Notes: generated by a model from the letters alone, not told the origin. Counted from the stretch's first letter, positions 1-9,957 are shown. The stretch is 64,000 nt of DNA from Pseudomonas sp. CFBP13508 (GCF_005233515.1 NZ_QFZZ01000001.1:897320-961319), one strand, 5' to 3'. Translations and numbers: made by a program.

Positions 1-241
1 ACAGCGGCAGGTTGATGCCCGGTTGCACGCCTTTGAGGTGCACCGCCGTCTGCGCATCGATTTCCACCACACGCCCGTTGGCCAGCACCAGTTGCGCGCC
101 TTCATGCCGGGTGTTGATGCGCTCCGGTTCACCGCTGCCGAGGATCAGGCCCTGACTGTCCATGACGTTGACGTTGTACGGCAAAATGGCCATGGCCCGG
201 TCGACGATGTCCTGGGCAAGGTCGTGATCGAGTTCGAACAT
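1..241 (-). CDS. cdaR: Sugar diacid regulator CdaR, N-terminal part
   Basis: Only the first 80 residues are inside the window; the gene runs off the left edge. The reading begins MFELDHDLAQDIVDRAMAIL and continues with NVNVMDSQGLILGSG, which matches the start of the putative sugar-diacid recognition domain (Diacid_rec) of CdaR-type activators. In enterobacteria CdaR activates glucarate, galactarate and glycerate uptake and degradation genes; the C-terminal helix-turn-helix expected for the family is outside the window. The gene is divergent from the MFS transporter that starts at 413, with 171 bases between them, so CdaR probably controls that transporter. The family call is firm; the exact ligand is inferred. 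Confidence 0.85.
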   Translation of the reverse strand, partial: MFELDHDLAQDIVDRAMAILPYNVNVMDSQGLILGSGEPERINTRHEGAQLVLANGRVVEIDAQTAVHLKGVQPGINLPL

Positions 242-412
242 AGCGGCGGCAATCCTTCATTTCAGGCACGGACGGTTGTTCAGCCGCACAGGGTCTGGCG
301 GCAAACCCTGTGCTCAGGCACAAAGACAATCCGGCCAAAGGTGGCCGAGACTCTCAGGGCGATCAACGTTACCCTTTGCATCGCAAAAAATCATAATAAA
401 GAGAGAGCCGCT

Positions 413-1723
413 ATGTCGCAGAGCGCCGCAGCTACCCAGACCATCGACGACGGTAAAAACGCCGTCTACAAACGCATCACCCTGCGTTTGATTCCCTTCA
501 TTTTCATCTGCTATCTGTTCAACTACCTCGACCGGGTCAACGTTGGCTTCGCCAAACTGCAGATGCTCGACGCACTGAAATTCAGCGAAACGGTGTACGG
601 CCTCGGCGCCGGCATCTTCTTCATCGGTTACGTGCTGTGCGGCGTGCCGAGCAACCTGGCACTGACCCGCTTCGGTCCACGGCGCTGGATTGCCCTGATG
701 ATGATCACCTGGGGCACGCTGTCGACCTGCCTGTTGTTCGTCACCACCCCGACCGAGTTCTACACCCTGCGCTTTTTCACCGGTGCGGCTGAGGCGGGTT
801 TCTTCCCGGGCGTCGTGCTGTATCTCTCGCAGTGGTTCCCGACCTTCCGCCGTGGCCGGATCATGGCGTTGTTCATGTCGGCGATCCCCGTCTCCGGTCT
901 GCTCGGCAGCCCGTTTTCCGGCTGGATCCTTAACCACTTCGCCGCCGGCCAAGGTGGCCTGGCCGGTTGGCAGTGGATGTTCCTGCTGCAAGGCATTCCG
1001 ACGGTGATTCTCGGCGCACTGGCGTATTTCCTGTTGAGCGACAGCTTCGCCAACGCCAAATGGCTGACCGCCCACGAACGTTCGGTGCTCGAAGCCGACC
1101 ACGCCGAAGACCTCGCCAACAAACCGAAAACCGCCACCGACTCACTGCTTGCGGTGTTCAAGAATCCTGCGATCTGGGCCTTCGGCCTGATCTATTTCTG
1201 CATCCAGAGCGGCGTGTACGCGATCAACTTCTGGCTGCCGTCGATCATCAAGAACCTCGGCTTCAGCGATAACCTGGTGATCGGCTGGCTGAGTGCGATT
1301 CCGTATCTGCTCGCGGCAGTGTTCATGCTGGTCGTCGGCCGCTCGGCGGATTTGCGCAAGGAGCGCCGCTGGCACTTGGTGGTGCCGATGCTGATGGGCG
1401 CTGTCGGGCTGGTGATCGCGGTGAATTTCGCGGCCAATCCGGCGATTGCGATTCTCGGCCTGACCATAGCGACCATGGGCGCACTGACTGGTCTGCCGAT
1501 GTTCTGGCCGGTGCCGACCGCCATGCTGAGCGCGGGCGCGGCGGCTGGCGGTCTGGCGCTGATCAACTCGATGGGGCAGATAGCCGGGTTCCTCAGCCCG
1601 TACCTGGTAGGTTGGGTCAAGGACAGCACAGGCTCGACGGATGCGGCGCTCTATGTGCTGGCGGCGGTGATCGTCGGCGGTAGTCTGCTGGCGTTGCGGA
1701 TGACGCGGACGTTGCGGGCTTAA
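413..1723 (+). CDS. MFS transporter, anion:cation symporter family
   Basis: A 436-residue inner-membrane carrier with twelve predicted membrane segments. The N-terminal signature YLFNYLDRVNVGFAKLQM and the loop FGPRRW are typical of the anion:cation symporter branch of the major facilitator superfamily, which includes the glucarate/galactarate carriers GudP and GarP and aromatic-acid carriers. The ATG at 413 follows an AAAGAGAG ribosome site; an open frame continues upstream but shows no family similarity. Divergence from a cdaR-type regulator suggests a sugar diacid or glycerate as substrate; this is inferred from context, and other organic acids remain possible. Confidence 0.85.
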   Translation: MSQSAAATQTIDDGKNAVYKRITLRLIPFIFICYLFNYLDRVNVGFAKLQMLDALKFSETVYGLGAGIFFIGYVLCGVPSNLALTRFGPRRWIALMMITWGTLSTCLLFVTTPTEFYTLRFFTGAAEAGFFPGVVLYLSQWFPTFRRGRIMALFMSAIPVSGLLGSPFSGWILNHFAAGQGGLAGWQWMFLLQGIPTVILGALAYFLLSDSFANAKWLTAHERSVLEADHAEDLANKPKTATDSLLAVFKNPAIWAFGLIYFCIQSGVYAINFWLPSIIKNLGFSDNLVIGWLSAIPYLLAAVFMLVVGRSADLRKERRWHLVVPMLMGAVGLVIAVNFAANPAIAILGLTIATMGALTGLPMFWPVPTAMLSAGAAAGGLALINSMGQIAGFLSPYLVGWVKDSTGSTDAALYVLAAVIVGGSLLALRMTRTLRA

Positions 1724-1737
1724 TCAGAGGCGCAGAT

Positions 1738-1811
1738 CAAAAGATCGCAACCTTCGGCAGCTACTGTGGAATGCGTTCCCTGTAGGAACTGCCGAAGGTT
1801 GCGATCTTTTG
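1738..1811. repeat. Intergenic inverted repeat with 23-bp perfect arms
   Basis: Positions 1738-1760 (CAAAAGATCGCAACCTTCGG and on) are the exact reverse complement of 1789-1811, with a 28-base loop. The outer ends, AAAAGATC and GATCTTTT, give T runs on both strands, so the transcript could act as a bidirectional terminator. Similar hairpins are dispersed between genes in P. fluorescens-group genomes. Confidence 0.8.
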
Positions 1812-1877
1812 CGTTTAAGCGATGCAATCATGCATAGCGCCAGCCGACGCAACATCTATGCTGAACCTGCCGGCCTC

Positions 1878-1901
1878 TTCGCGAGCAGGCTCGCTCCCAC
1901 A
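1878..1901. repeat. Single REP element
   Basis: A 24-base copy containing GCGAGCAGGCTCGCTCCCAC, the same sequence found in inverted pairs at 2912-3001 and 34097-34173. It lies in the 289-base gap upstream of the RarD-like gene. Confidence 0.85.
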
Positions 1902-2012
1902 GGTTCTGTGCTTGGCTCCGGGATGTGGGAAATAATGAGCGCCCGCTCAATATTCAGCACAAAAACCACGTATCCTGCGCGCCCCGTTCAACCATCACGT
2001 CGCGAGGACAGT

Positions 2013-2894
2013 TTGTCTAAAGGTATCGCTCTATCGGTTTCAGCCTCGGTGCTGTTTGCCGTCATGTATTACTACACGTCGCTGCTGACGCCTCTGAGCG
2101 GCGTGGAAATCTTCGGCTGGCGCATGCTCCTGACCGTGCCGTGCATGACCGTGTTCATGCTGGTTTCCGGGGAATGGCGGCGGGTGCTGGAGCTGGTTCG
2201 ATTGATGGCGGCCAGGCCGAAGCTGGTTGCCGGGCTGCTGGTTTCTTCCGCCCTGCTCGGGTTACAGCTGTGGCTGTTCATGTGGGCACCACTCAATGAT
2301 TACAGCCTGGATGTATCGCTGGGCTATTTCCTCTTGCCACTGGCGATGGTGCTGACGGGGCGGATTGCCTATGGCGAGAGCCTGTCTTACCTGCAGAAAA
2401 TCGCGGTGTTTTTCGCCAGTCTGGGCGTGTTGAACGAGCTGTATCAGGTGGGTGGTTTTTCCTGGGCGACGCTGGTGGTCGTGGTTGGCTATCCGCTGTA
2501 CTTCGTGCTGCGCAAATACCTGAAAACCGACAACCTCGGTGGCCTGTGGGTCGACATGACCCTGATGCTGCCGGTCGCCTACTGGTTTGTGCAGGGCGGC
2601 GAACAGGGCCTGGCCGTGTTCGATCAATATCCGGGACTGATGTGGCTGATTCCGCTGCTCGGCCTGATCAGTGCGTCCGCGCTGGTGGTGTACATCATCG
2701 CCAGCCGCTTGCTGCCGTTCAGTCTGTTTGGTTTGTTGAGTTATGTGGAACCGGTGTTGCTGCTTGCGGTGGCTTTGTTGCTCGGGGAAAGCATCAAGTC
2801 GGGCGAGTGGCTGACCTACATTCCGATCTGGCTGGCGGTGGTGGTGCTGGTTTTCGAAGGTTTCAAACACTTGACGCGCCAACGCCGCTCTTGA
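2013..2894 (+). CDS. rarD: RarD/EamA-type DMT family transporter
   Basis: A 293-residue inner-membrane protein with about ten hydrophobic segments, similar to RarD proteins of the drug/metabolite transporter superfamily (start MSKGIALSVSASVLFAVMYY; motif EIFGWRM). The open frame reaches back to 1809, but the upstream part covers REP and intergenic DNA. I place the start at a TTG codon at 2013 because GAGGA lies 4 bases before it and RarD homologues begin at this residue. The substrate is unknown; RarD was named for chloramphenicol resistance, but an export role for metabolites is equally likely. A REPIN follows directly downstream. Confidence 0.8.
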   Translation: MSKGIALSVSASVLFAVMYYYTSLLTPLSGVEIFGWRMLLTVPCMTVFMLVSGEWRRVLELVRLMAARPKLVAGLLVSSALLGLQLWLFMWAPLNDYSLDVSLGYFLLPLAMVLTGRIAYGESLSYLQKIAVFFASLGVLNELYQVGGFSWATLVVVVGYPLYFVLRKYLKTDNLGGLWVDMTLMLPVAYWFVQGGEQGLAVFDQYPGLMWLIPLLGLISASALVVYIIASRLLPFSLFGLLSYVEPVLLLAVALLLGESIKSGEWLTYIPIWLAVVVLVFEGFKHLTRQRRS

Positions 2895-2911
2895 ATCCAA
2901 CACAAGACAAA

Positions 2912-3001
2912 TGTGGGAGCGAGCCTGCTCGCGAAGTCATCAGACCAGTCAACATGACTGTTGAATGAAAGTCCGCATTCGCGAGCAGGCTCGCTCCCAC
3001 A
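2912..3001. repeat. REPIN: inverted pair of REP elements
   Basis: REP copies at 2912-2935 and 2978-3001 are exact reverse complements of each other over 24 bases, separated by 42 bases. This is the standard form of a REPIN, a non-autonomous element mobilised in trans by RAYT transposases in Pseudomonas. No RAYT gene is in the window. Confidence 0.9.
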
Positions 3002-3019
3002 GGTTTTGTATGAAGCAAA

Positions 3020-3056
3020 AAAATCCCGGCCCTGCATCTCTGCCGGCCGGGATTTT
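3020..3056 (-). terminator. Rho-independent terminator of hpd
   Basis: The 12-base arms AAAATCCCGGCC (3020-3031) and GGCCGGGATTTT (3045-3056) flank a 13-base loop, with a T run on the minus strand. It sits just past the end of hpd. Confidence 0.9.
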
Positions 3057-3067
3057 CTCATTCCAGA

Positions 3068-4144
3068 TTACTCGGTGGTCAGCACGCCACGACGCACCTG
3101 GTCGCGCTCGATCGATTCGAACAGGGCTTTGAAGTTACCTTCGCCGAAACCGTCGTCGCCCTTGCGCTGGATGAACTCAAAGAACACCGGGCCCATCAGG
3201 GTTTCCGAGAAGATCTGCAACAGCAGACGCTTGTCGCCCTGCTCCGACGCGCCATCGAGCAGGATGCCGCGCGATTGCAGTTGATCGACCGGCTCGCCGT
3301 GGTTCGGCAGGCGACCTTCAAGCATTTCGTAGTAGGTGTCCGGCGGCGCGGTCATGAAGCGCATGCCGATTTTCTTCAACTGATCCCAGGTCTTGATCAG
3401 GTCGTCGGTGAGGAATGCAACGTGCTGGATGCCTTCGCCGTTGAACTGCATCAGGAACTCTTCGATCTGCCCGGCGCCCTTGGACGACTCTTCGTTGAGC
3501 GGGATGCGGATCATGCCATCCGGTGCGGTCATGGCTTTTGAAGTCAGACCGGTGTACTCGCCTTTGATGTCGAAGTAACGGATTTCACGGAAGTTGAACA
3601 GCTTCTCGTAGAAGTTCGCCCAGTAGGCCATGCGACCGCGATACACGTTGTGGGTCAGGTGATCGATGATCTTCAGGCCGGCGCCAACCGGGTTGCGATC
3701 AACGCCTTCGATGAACACGAAGTCGATGTCGTAGATCGAGCTGCCTTCGCCGAAACGGTCGATCAGATACAGCGGCGCGCCACCGATGCCTTTGATCGCC
3801 GGCAGGTTAAGCTCCATCGGACCGGTTTCGATGTGGATCGGCTGAGCGCCGAGTTCGAGTGCGCGGGAATAGGCTTTTTGCGAATCCTTGACGCGAAACG
3901 CCATGCCGCAAACGGACGGGCCGTGCTCAGCCGCGAAGTACGAGGCGACGCTGTTGGGTTCGTTATTGAGGATCAGGTTGATCGCGCCCTGACGGTACAG
4001 GTGCACGTTCTTGGAACGGTGGGTCGCGACCTTGGTGAAGCCCATGATCTCGAAGATCGGCTCCAGCGTGCCAGGGGTCGGCGCTGCGAACTCGATGAAC
4101 TCAAAGCCCATCAGGCCCATTGGGTTTTCGTATAAATCTGCCAT
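3068..4144 (-). CDS. hpd: 4-hydroxyphenylpyruvate dioxygenase
   Basis: A cytosolic non-haem iron enzyme that converts 4-hydroxyphenylpyruvate to homogentisate in tyrosine catabolism. The length (358 aa) and sequence closely follow the characterised P. fluorescens enzyme. The iron ligands are visible as H162 in [10 protein letters not shown]241 in [11 protein letters not shown] and E323 in [20 protein letters not shown], one position later than in the classic numbering, which omits the initiator Met. Two vicinal-oxygen-chelate halves are present. It is monocistronic with its own terminator. No other tyrosine-degradation gene is nearby. Confidence 0.97.
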   Translation of the reverse strand: MADLYENPMGLMGFEFIEFAAPTPGTLEPIFEIMGFTKVATHRSKNVHLYRQGAINLILNNEPNSVASYFAAEHGPSVCGMAFRVKDSQKAYSRALELGAQPIHIETGPMELNLPAIKGIGGAPLYLIDRFGEGSSIYDIDFVFIEGVDRNPVGAGLKIIDHLTHNVYRGRMAYWANFYEKLFNFREIRYFDIKGEYTGLTSKAMTAPDGMIRIPLNEESSKGAGQIEEFLMQFNGEGIQHVAFLTDDLIKTWDQLKKIGMRFMTAPPDTYYEMLEGRLPNHGEPVDQLQSRGILLDGASEQGDKRLLLQIFSETLMGPVFFEFIQRKGDDGFGEGNFKALFESIERDQVRRGVLTTE

Positions 4145-4494
4145 GGTGACGCCTCATCATTTCTTATCAATTAACCAGGGTTATTTGTCAGGAAAGTGAT
4201 GTAGTGGGAGGCGCACAGGAGATGCCACGCACGCTGCGAGCGAGGAAGTCTCCGTAGATCAGTTGAAACCCGAATATCTTCATTGTCGACCCAAGGCTCT
4301 TGCGGGCGAGGCTTCTGCTGCCAGAAGACGATTATTATTGTATGCGTAAACCGATTCTACACAGCGTAACCGACCCTGTCTGCCCTCTCTATAAAATCCT
4401 GTTTTTTGGATACGGCACAAGAGCCATCTGCCATCTATTCTCCCTCTGGCTCGATTGTTTACCGGGCCCGACTTCGAAGCCACAGGATGTGTCC
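4145..4494. other. Intergenic region between divergent hpd and the EAL gene
   Basis: A 350-base gap that must hold both promoters. It is richer in A/T close to 4320-4440. I see no further gene, RNA or clear operator in it. Confidence 0.5.
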
Positions 4495-6030
4495 ATGCCG
4501 CTGACCCGCCGCCCCCGCCGCAAGCGCAGCACCCGCAAGGTTGTGACTTTGCTCAGCAGCCTGCTGCCAATCGTGCTGGGCAGTGTGATTCTCTATATGC
4601 AGGCAGAACGCACGTTGCAACAAAGCGCCGGAGAAACTGCCGAGCAAGCGTTGCGACAGTTCGACTTGATGCTCGATAACACCGCAGAAGCTGCCCGGAT
4701 TCTGTTGCCGCTTGCCGGGAAAAATTGCGAAGAAGTGAAACTCGCCCTGCGCGAACAGGTGACCCGTCGCCCCTTCGTGCGCTCAACCAATCTGGTCTGG
4801 GACAACAATCTCTACTGTAGTTCGCTGTTCGGCCAGTTCAACGAAGCCGTCGATGCCGGAAACTACCACGACGGCAAACTGTGGCTGATGAATGGCAATC
4901 CGGTGACGCCCGACACGGCATTATTGATCTACCGTCTCAGCGACGGTCGTGGTGGCGCACTGACCACACTGGATGGCTATCACTTGAGTAACATCCTGCG
5001 CCTGATCGGCCGCCAGACATTACTGATGTTGCAAGTAGGCGATAACTGGCTGTCCGCCGACGGCAAAGTGCATCACGGATCACTGCCTGCCCTGCCGGTC
5101 GCGCACAGCCTGCTGGAATCCGAACGCTACGGTTTCAAGGTCTCCGCGGGGTTCCCCGAGGGCGAAATCCGACGTTACATGGCGGCTGAATATCCTCCGC
5201 TGTTCAGCCTGTTGATTTTCTTCGGTGCAGTCTCCGGTGCAATCGGCCACTTCGTCCAGAAGCGATCGACCTCGCCCAGCCATGAAATGCTGCGTGCGCT
5301 GGAAGCCGGGGAGTTCATCCCTTATTTCCAGCCCGTGGTTCACGGTGACAGCAAGCAATGGTCGGGTGCCGAAGTGCTGATGCGCTGGAATCATCCGAAA
5401 GAGGGCCTGGTACGGCCGGATCTGTTTATTCCATTTGCCGAGCACTCGGGCTTGATCGTGCCGATGACCCGCGCCCTGATGCAACAGACTGCGGTGCTGC
5501 TGGGGCCGCAATCCACAAGCTTCGCCAAACCTTTCCATATCGGCATCAATATCACCGCCAGCCATTGCCAGGATCTGGAGCTGGTCGAGGATTGTCGTGA
5601 CCTCTTGGCTGCATTTGCGCCTGGCAGCATCGAACTGGTGTTGGAATTGACGGAGCGCCAGCTGGTCGAGCCGAATGACATCACCCTGCAGCTCTTCGAG
5701 CAGCTGCATGCACTGGGTGTGAAAATCGCAATCGACGACTTCGGTACCGGACATTCAAGCCTTGGTTATCTGCGCACCTTCAATGTCGACTTTCTAAAGA
5801 TCGATCAGAGCTTCGTGGCCATGATCGGCATAGACGCGTTATCGAGGCATATCCTCGACTCCATTATCGAGCTGTCGGCCAAACTGGACTTGCGCATTGT
5901 TGCCGAAGGTGTCGAAACTCAGGTCCAGGCTGATTACCTGACCGAGCATAACGTTAATTTTTTGCAGGGCTATTTGTACGGTAGACCAATGCCTGGCGCT
6001 GAGTTCCTCGACGCATTAACTCATCATTAA
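4495..6030 (+). CDS. Membrane CSS-motif/EAL cyclic-di-GMP phosphodiesterase
   Basis: A 511-residue protein with a basic N-terminus, a membrane segment at about 20-38, a periplasmic CSS-motif domain (cysteine motif YCSSLFGQ), a second membrane segment near 235-255 and a cytoplasmic EAL domain. The EAL metal and catalytic residues are all present: E in GAEVLMRW, N in GINITASH, E in LELTERQ, the DD of AIDDFGTGHSS, K in FLKIDQSF and E in VAEGVET. It should hydrolyse c-di-GMP, with activity set by redox or proteolysis of the periplasmic part, as known for CSS-EAL proteins (PdeB/PdeC type). I chose the ATG at 4495, preceded by CAGGAT; a GTG at 4489 is an alternative. No GGDEF domain is present. Confidence 0.92.
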   Translation: MPLTRRPRRKRSTRKVVTLLSSLLPIVLGSVILYMQAERTLQQSAGETAEQALRQFDLMLDNTAEAARILLPLAGKNCEEVKLALREQVTRRPFVRSTNLVWDNNLYCSSLFGQFNEAVDAGNYHDGKLWLMNGNPVTPDTALLIYRLSDGRGGALTTLDGYHLSNILRLIGRQTLLMLQVGDNWLSADGKVHHGSLPALPVAHSLLESERYGFKVSAGFPEGEIRRYMAAEYPPLFSLLIFFGAVSGAIGHFVQKRSTSPSHEMLRALEAGEFIPYFQPVVHGDSKQWSGAEVLMRWNHPKEGLVRPDLFIPFAEHSGLIVPMTRALMQQTAVLLGPQSTSFAKPFHIGINITASHCQDLELVEDCRDLLAAFAPGSIELVLELTERQLVEPNDITLQLFEQLHALGVKIAIDDFGTGHSSLGYLRTFNVDFLKIDQSFVAMIGIDALSRHILDSIIELSAKLDLRIVAEGVETQVQADYLTEHNVNFLQGYLYGRPMPGAEFLDALTHH

Positions 6031-6257
6031 GTCGCCGACATGGCCCGCCGAACAGCCGCACCAAATTGATACAAAAAGTCATTGTTGTTACATGACGACA
6101 ACATCAGGATTTACTCTTGTCGCATTAACTACTACAATTTTTTCAACCTGAGCCAGACTGGCAGGTGAGCCAATTATCACCGAGTCGCTTCCAGGCTCTT
6201 GGCTTATAGCTTTGTTTGCGGTTGGTATCAGCCAAACACACTATTGGAGTAAAGATA

Positions 6258-6623
6258 TTGTCCAGACTCGCCGAATTTCGCGCAGCTGAAAAGGCCCTTC
6301 AGGAACAGCTCAAACAGCTGGAATCGCTGAAGAACGATGCCGGGCTCAAGAAAGAAATCGAATTCGAAGAAAAGCTCCAGGGACTGATGAAAACCTATGG
6401 CAAAGGCCTGAAAGACATCATCGCCATCCTTGATCCAAACCCGGCAAAGTCCGGTCTCCAGCAGTCCGCAGCGCCCAAGACTCGCCGCGCTCGGGTGGTC
6501 AAGGTTTATCAGAACCCGCACACTGGCGAGCTGATCGAAACCAAGGGTGGCAACCATCGCGGTCTGAAAGCCTGGAAAGAGCAGTACGGTGCAGCCACCG
6601 TGGATTCATGGTTGCGCGGTTGA
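6258..6623 (+). CDS. mvaU: H-NS-family xenogeneic silencer MvaU
   Basis: A 121-residue nucleoid protein of the MvaT/MvaU family, the Pseudomonas counterpart of H-NS, which binds AT-rich DNA and silences foreign genes. Residues 1-60 form the coiled-coil oligomerisation part (start SRLAEFRAAEKALQEQL). The C-terminal DNA-binding domain contains GGNHRGLKAWKEQYG, with the R-G-N/K-type minor-groove loop region. The start is a TTG at 6258, eight bases after GGAG, and matches the family N-terminus. Its upstream region (6031-6257) is unusually AT-rich for this genome, consistent with autoregulation. A strong terminator follows. Confidence 0.93.
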   Translation: MSRLAEFRAAEKALQEQLKQLESLKNDAGLKKEIEFEEKLQGLMKTYGKGLKDIIAILDPNPAKSGLQQSAAPKTRRARVVKVYQNPHTGELIETKGGNHRGLKAWKEQYGAATVDSWLRG

Positions 6624-6635
6624 TCTGACGCCAAC

Positions 6636-6665
6636 AAAAAGCCCTGCTCGATGCAGGGCTTTTTT
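6636..6665 (+). terminator. Rho-independent terminator of mvaU
   Basis: AAAAAGCCCTGC, loop TCGAT, GCAGGGCTTTTTT. Strong stem with T run, 12 bases after the stop codon. Confidence 0.95.
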
Positions 6666-6839
6666 ATTGACAATATCTAACAAATGAAATGATTTTCATC
6701 GAACAAGTTGGAAATTTGTGTAACGTTACTGAATCATCAGGCTAAACATTTTGCTGCGCAATGTTGCTAGGACACGCTGGATCAAACTTTGTGCTTAATC
6801 CTTTCCGGCATTCAAATCATTGCAAGTTAGTACGGACGT

Positions 6840-7358
6840 TTATAATTTCAGGCTGTTGCGCGCCGCCTCTATGTCGTCGGCGCTCGCCTTATAAACCTCG
6901 GCCTGACCGGCATATGAAAGTACGTAAGCCTTGTCTGTTTCCACAGCTGCCACCAACGTTTGTGATAATACGTGTCGACCGTTCTCGGTGACCGTGCACG
7001 TCGTCTCCAGCCCGGACAATGAGCCGAGCGCAGCCGGATGAATTCTGTTGCAAACGCTCTGATAACCACTGCGGAAGAAATCCTTCTGGATCGATTTGCG
7101 CATTTCCAGCAGCACGCCTTGCAAATTGACCTGATGCCCCGCCTCCACTTGCGTCATGGTCAACTCCATCACCATCACCTGATTGCCATCAGCATCGAGC
7201 TTCACCGCCCGCTGCCGCGAGACTGGTGGCGCGGTGTCCGGCAATGGTTCAACCTCCCAGCCCGTCGGCCAAGTGATACTTGGTTCGGCCATTACGGGTA
7301 AAACCACAGCCGACGACAAAGCAAAAAAAACAAACACGGATTTCAACAGTCGGATCAT
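6840..7358 (-). CDS. DUF4946-like secreted hypothetical protein
   Basis: A 172-residue protein with an N-terminal signal peptide (MIRLLKSVFVFFALSSAVVL, cleavage after PVMA). It resembles a Pseudomonas family of small periplasmic proteins annotated as DUF4946; function unknown. Two cysteines (in SVCNRIH and TTCTVTEN) could form a disulphide. I place the start at the ATG at 7358; a GTG at 7370 in the same frame is possible. It is convergent with mvaU, with no partner in an operon. Confidence 0.75.
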   Translation of the reverse strand: MIRLLKSVFVFFALSSAVVLPVMAEPSITWPTGWEVEPLPDTAPPVSRQRAVKLDADGNQVMVMELTMTQVEAGHQVNLQGVLLEMRKSIQKDFFRSGYQSVCNRIHPAALGSLSGLETTCTVTENGRHVLSQTLVAAVETDKAYVLSYAGQAEVYKASADDIEAARNSLKL

Positions 7359-7496
7359 TGCCGGACGCACTCGTAGATAGAAGGCAAAGTCTGAGCCCCG
7401 CCCTCGCGCAGGGCAAGCCCGCCTTGCATTTGGCGATGCCGGCCGGCATGCGTATCATTGCGCCCATTCACTCGCCCATTTGTTATTGGAGGGCCC

Positions 7497-8018
7497 ATGA
7501 GCCTCAACGAACTGAACACTTTTCCCGGCGTGACAGCTACGCCAGACAGCGCAACCCGCAACTTCGTGTTCAACCACACCATGCTGCGCGTGAAGGACAT
7601 CACCAAGTCGCTGGATTTCTACACCCGTGTACTGGGTTTCTCGCTGGTCGAGAAGCGTGATTTCCCGGAAGCCGAGTTCAGCCTGTACTTCCTCGCGCTG
7701 GTCGATAAATCACAGATCCCGACCGACGCCGCCGCGCGTACCGAATGGATGAAATCGATCCCGGGCATTCTCGAACTGACCCACAACCACGGCACCGAAA
7801 ACGATGCCGACTTCGCCTATCACAATGGCAACACCGACCCGCGCGGTTTCGGCCACATCTGCATCTCAGTGCCGGATATCGTTGCAGCATGTGCACGCTT
7901 TGAAGAGCTGGGTTGCGATTTCCAGAAGCGTCTGACCGATGGCCGGATGAAGAGCCTGGCGTTCATCAAGGATCCGGATGGCTACTGGGTCGAAATCATT
8001 CAGCCTGCGCCGCTGTAA
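7497..8018 (+). CDS. gloA: Lactoylglutathione lyase (glyoxalase I)
   Basis: A 173-residue cytosolic enzyme that isomerises the methylglyoxal-glutathione hemithioacetal to S-lactoylglutathione. The length and the motifs [38 protein letters not shown] and DPDGYWVEI match glyoxalase I of the longer, Zn-type class. Metal ligands would be the H in NHTML, the E in LELTHN, the H in GFGHI and the E in YWVEI. The ATG follows TTGGAGGG. The next gene is on the other strand, so it is monocistronic. Confidence 0.95.
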   Translation: MSLNELNTFPGVTATPDSATRNFVFNHTMLRVKDITKSLDFYTRVLGFSLVEKRDFPEAEFSLYFLALVDKSQIPTDAAARTEWMKSIPGILELTHNHGTENDADFAYHNGNTDPRGFGHICISVPDIVAACARFEELGCDFQKRLTDGRMKSLAFIKDPDGYWVEIIQPAPL

Positions 8019-8028
8019 AAGCTGAAAG

Positions 8029-8205
8029 CCCCTCACCCTAGCCCTCTCCCAGAGGGAGAGGGGACTGATTGGGGGATGTTGGAGAATTACGCCGACTTGA
8101 AAGATTGGCGGTGAATCCATAATCGACCGGCCCTCTCAGGTCTATGGATGACTTCAGACACCTCGGTCGGCTCCCTCTCCCTCGGGAGAGGGCTGGGGTG
8201 AGGGG
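8029..8205. repeat. Inverted-repeat element (CCCTCACCCTAGCCCTCTCCC type)
   Basis: The left end, 8029-8064, reads CCCCTCACCCTAGCCCTCTC and on; the right end, 8171-8205, is its imperfect inverted copy ending GGGCTGGGGTGAGGGG. The two ends enclose about 106 bases, suggesting a small non-autonomous (MITE-like) element. The ends are themselves short hairpins (CCCTCTCC/GGAGAGGG). Confidence 0.75.
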
Positions 8206-8223
8206 TGGCTTTCCACGCGCAAT

Positions 8224-8253
8224 AAAAAACCCATGATCGCTCATGGGTTTTTT
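8224..8253. terminator. Bidirectional rho-independent terminator (gloA/ahpF)
   Basis: AAAAAACCCATGA, four-base loop, TCATGGGTTTTTTC. T runs on both strands; lies between the convergent gloA and ahpF. Confidence 0.92.
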
Positions 8254-8270
8254 CGTTTTCGACCTGGAAG

Positions 8271-9833
8271 TTACGCCGGGGCCGAAGTCCGGATCAAGTG
8301 ATCGAACGCGCTCAGAGAAGCCTTGGCGCCCTCGCCCACTGCGATCACGATCTGCTTGTAAGGCACAGTCGTCACGTCGCCCGCTGCAAAGATCCCCTGA
8401 ATCGAAGTCTCGCCACGATTATCGACGATGATCTCACCACGCGGCGACAGCTCGATGGTGCCCTTCAGCCAATCGGTGTTGGGCAGCAGACCGATCTGCA
8501 CGAAGATGCCTTCCAGCTCAACCGTGCGCAGCTCATCTGTGGTGCGATCCTTGTAACGCAGACCGTTGACCTTCTCGCCATTGCCGGTGACTTCAGTGGT
8601 TTGCGCACTGGTGATCACGGTGACGTTCGGCAGACTGTGCAGTTTGCGTTGCAGAACGGCATCGGCACGCAGTTGCACGTCGAATTCAAGCAGCGTTACG
8701 TGCGACACGATACCGGCCAGGTCGATGGCCGCTTCAACGCCGGAGTTACCACCGCCGATCACCGCTACGCGCTTGCCTTTGAACAGCGGGCCGTCGCAGT
8801 GCGGGCAGTAAGCCACGCCCTTGTTGCGGTATTCCTGCTCGCCGGGGACGTTCATTTCGCGCCAGCGTGCGCCGGTCGCCAGGATTACGCTCTTGGCTTT
8901 CAGGGTTGCGCCACTGGCGAAGTGGACTTCGTGCAACTCGCCATTCTTGCCCGGGATCAACTTGTCGGCACGTTGCAGGTTCATGATGTCGACGTCGTAC
9001 TGCTTGACGTGTTCTTCCAGAGCCGCGGCCAGTTTCGGCCCTTCGGTTTCCTGGACGGAAATGAAGTTCTCGATGGCCATGGTGTCCAGCACCTGACCGC
9101 CGAAGCGCTCAGCAGCGACACCGGTGCGGATGCCTTTACGTGCGGCATAGATGGCCGCCGAAGCACCGGCCGGGCCACCGCCGACGACCAGCACGTCAAA
9201 GGCTTCCTTGGCGCTGATTTTCTCGGCCTGACGCTCAATCGCGCCGGTGTCGAGTTTGGCGAGGATTTCCTCCAGGCCCATACGGCCCTGGCCGAAGTTT
9301 TCGCCGTTGAGGTAGATGCTCGGCACAGCCATGATCTTGCGATCGTCGACTTCGTCCTGGAACAGCGCGCCGTCGATGGCGACGTGGCGGATGTTCGGGT
9401 TGAGCACGGCCATCAGGTTCAGCGCCTGAACGACGTCCGGGCAGTTCTGGCAAGACAGCGAGAAGTAGGTCTCGAAGCTGAACTCGCCTTTTAGCGAACG
9501 AATCTGCTCGATGACTTCAACGCTGGCCTTCGACGGGTGGCCACCGACTTGCAGCAGCGCCAGCACCAGGGAGGTGAATTCGTGGCCCATCGGTATACCG
9601 GCAAAGCGCAGGCTGATGTCGGCTCCGGGGCGATTGATCGAGAACGATGGTTTGCGGGCATCGTCACCGCTGTCGATCAGGGTAATTTGGCTCGAAAGAC
9701 TGGCAACGTCTTTCAGCAGTTCCAGCATTTCACGGGATTTCGCACCGTCGTCGAGGGATGCGACGATCTCGATCGGTTGGGTGACCCGTTCCAGGTACGA
9801 TTTCAACTGGGCTTTAAGATTGGCGTCCAACAT
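8271..9833 (-). CDS. ahpF: Alkyl hydroperoxide reductase subunit F
   Basis: A 520-residue flavoprotein that passes electrons from NADH to AhpC. The N-terminal thioredoxin-like domain carries C128-x-x-C131 (SCQNCPDV). The FAD/NAD part shows [12 protein letters not shown] and the second redox pair C343-x-x-C346 (YCPHCDGP), then [14 protein letters not shown] for NADH and GIFAAGDVT. All four redox cysteines are intact. It lies downstream of ahpC on the same strand, but a terminator at 9861-9895 separates them, so it depends on readthrough or its own promoter. Confidence 0.97.
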   Translation of the reverse strand: MLDANLKAQLKSYLERVTQPIEIVASLDDGAKSREMLELLKDVASLSSQITLIDSGDDARKPSFSINRPGADISLRFAGIPMGHEFTSLVLALLQVGGHPSKASVEVIEQIRSLKGEFSFETYFSLSCQNCPDVVQALNLMAVLNPNIRHVAIDGALFQDEVDDRKIMAVPSIYLNGENFGQGRMGLEEILAKLDTGAIERQAEKISAKEAFDVLVVGGGPAGASAAIYAARKGIRTGVAAERFGGQVLDTMAIENFISVQETEGPKLAAALEEHVKQYDVDIMNLQRADKLIPGKNGELHEVHFASGATLKAKSVILATGARWREMNVPGEQEYRNKGVAYCPHCDGPLFKGKRVAVIGGGNSGVEAAIDLAGIVSHVTLLEFDVQLRADAVLQRKLHSLPNVTVITSAQTTEVTGNGEKVNGLRYKDRTTDELRTVELEGIFVQIGLLPNTDWLKGTIELSPRGEIIVDNRGETSIQGIFAAGDVTTVPYKQIVIAVGEGAKASLSAFDHLIRTSAPA

Positions 9834-9860
9834 ACGGGCGATTGCCTTTATTTGAGGCGA

Positions 9861-9895
9861 AAAAAAGCCCGAGCGAATCTCGCCCGGGCATTTTT
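9861..9895 (-). terminator. Terminator between ahpC and ahpF
   Basis: Read on the minus strand: GCCCGGGCGA, loop, TCGCTCGGGC, then seven T. It would reduce transcription of ahpF relative to ahpC, which fits the large excess of AhpC usually needed. Confidence 0.85.
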
Positions 9896-9957
9896 ATTGG
9901 GCGGTGCAGCTAACTTAAGAAGGTGCGGCGTGCCGCCCTGCGTTGCATGTCACAGAC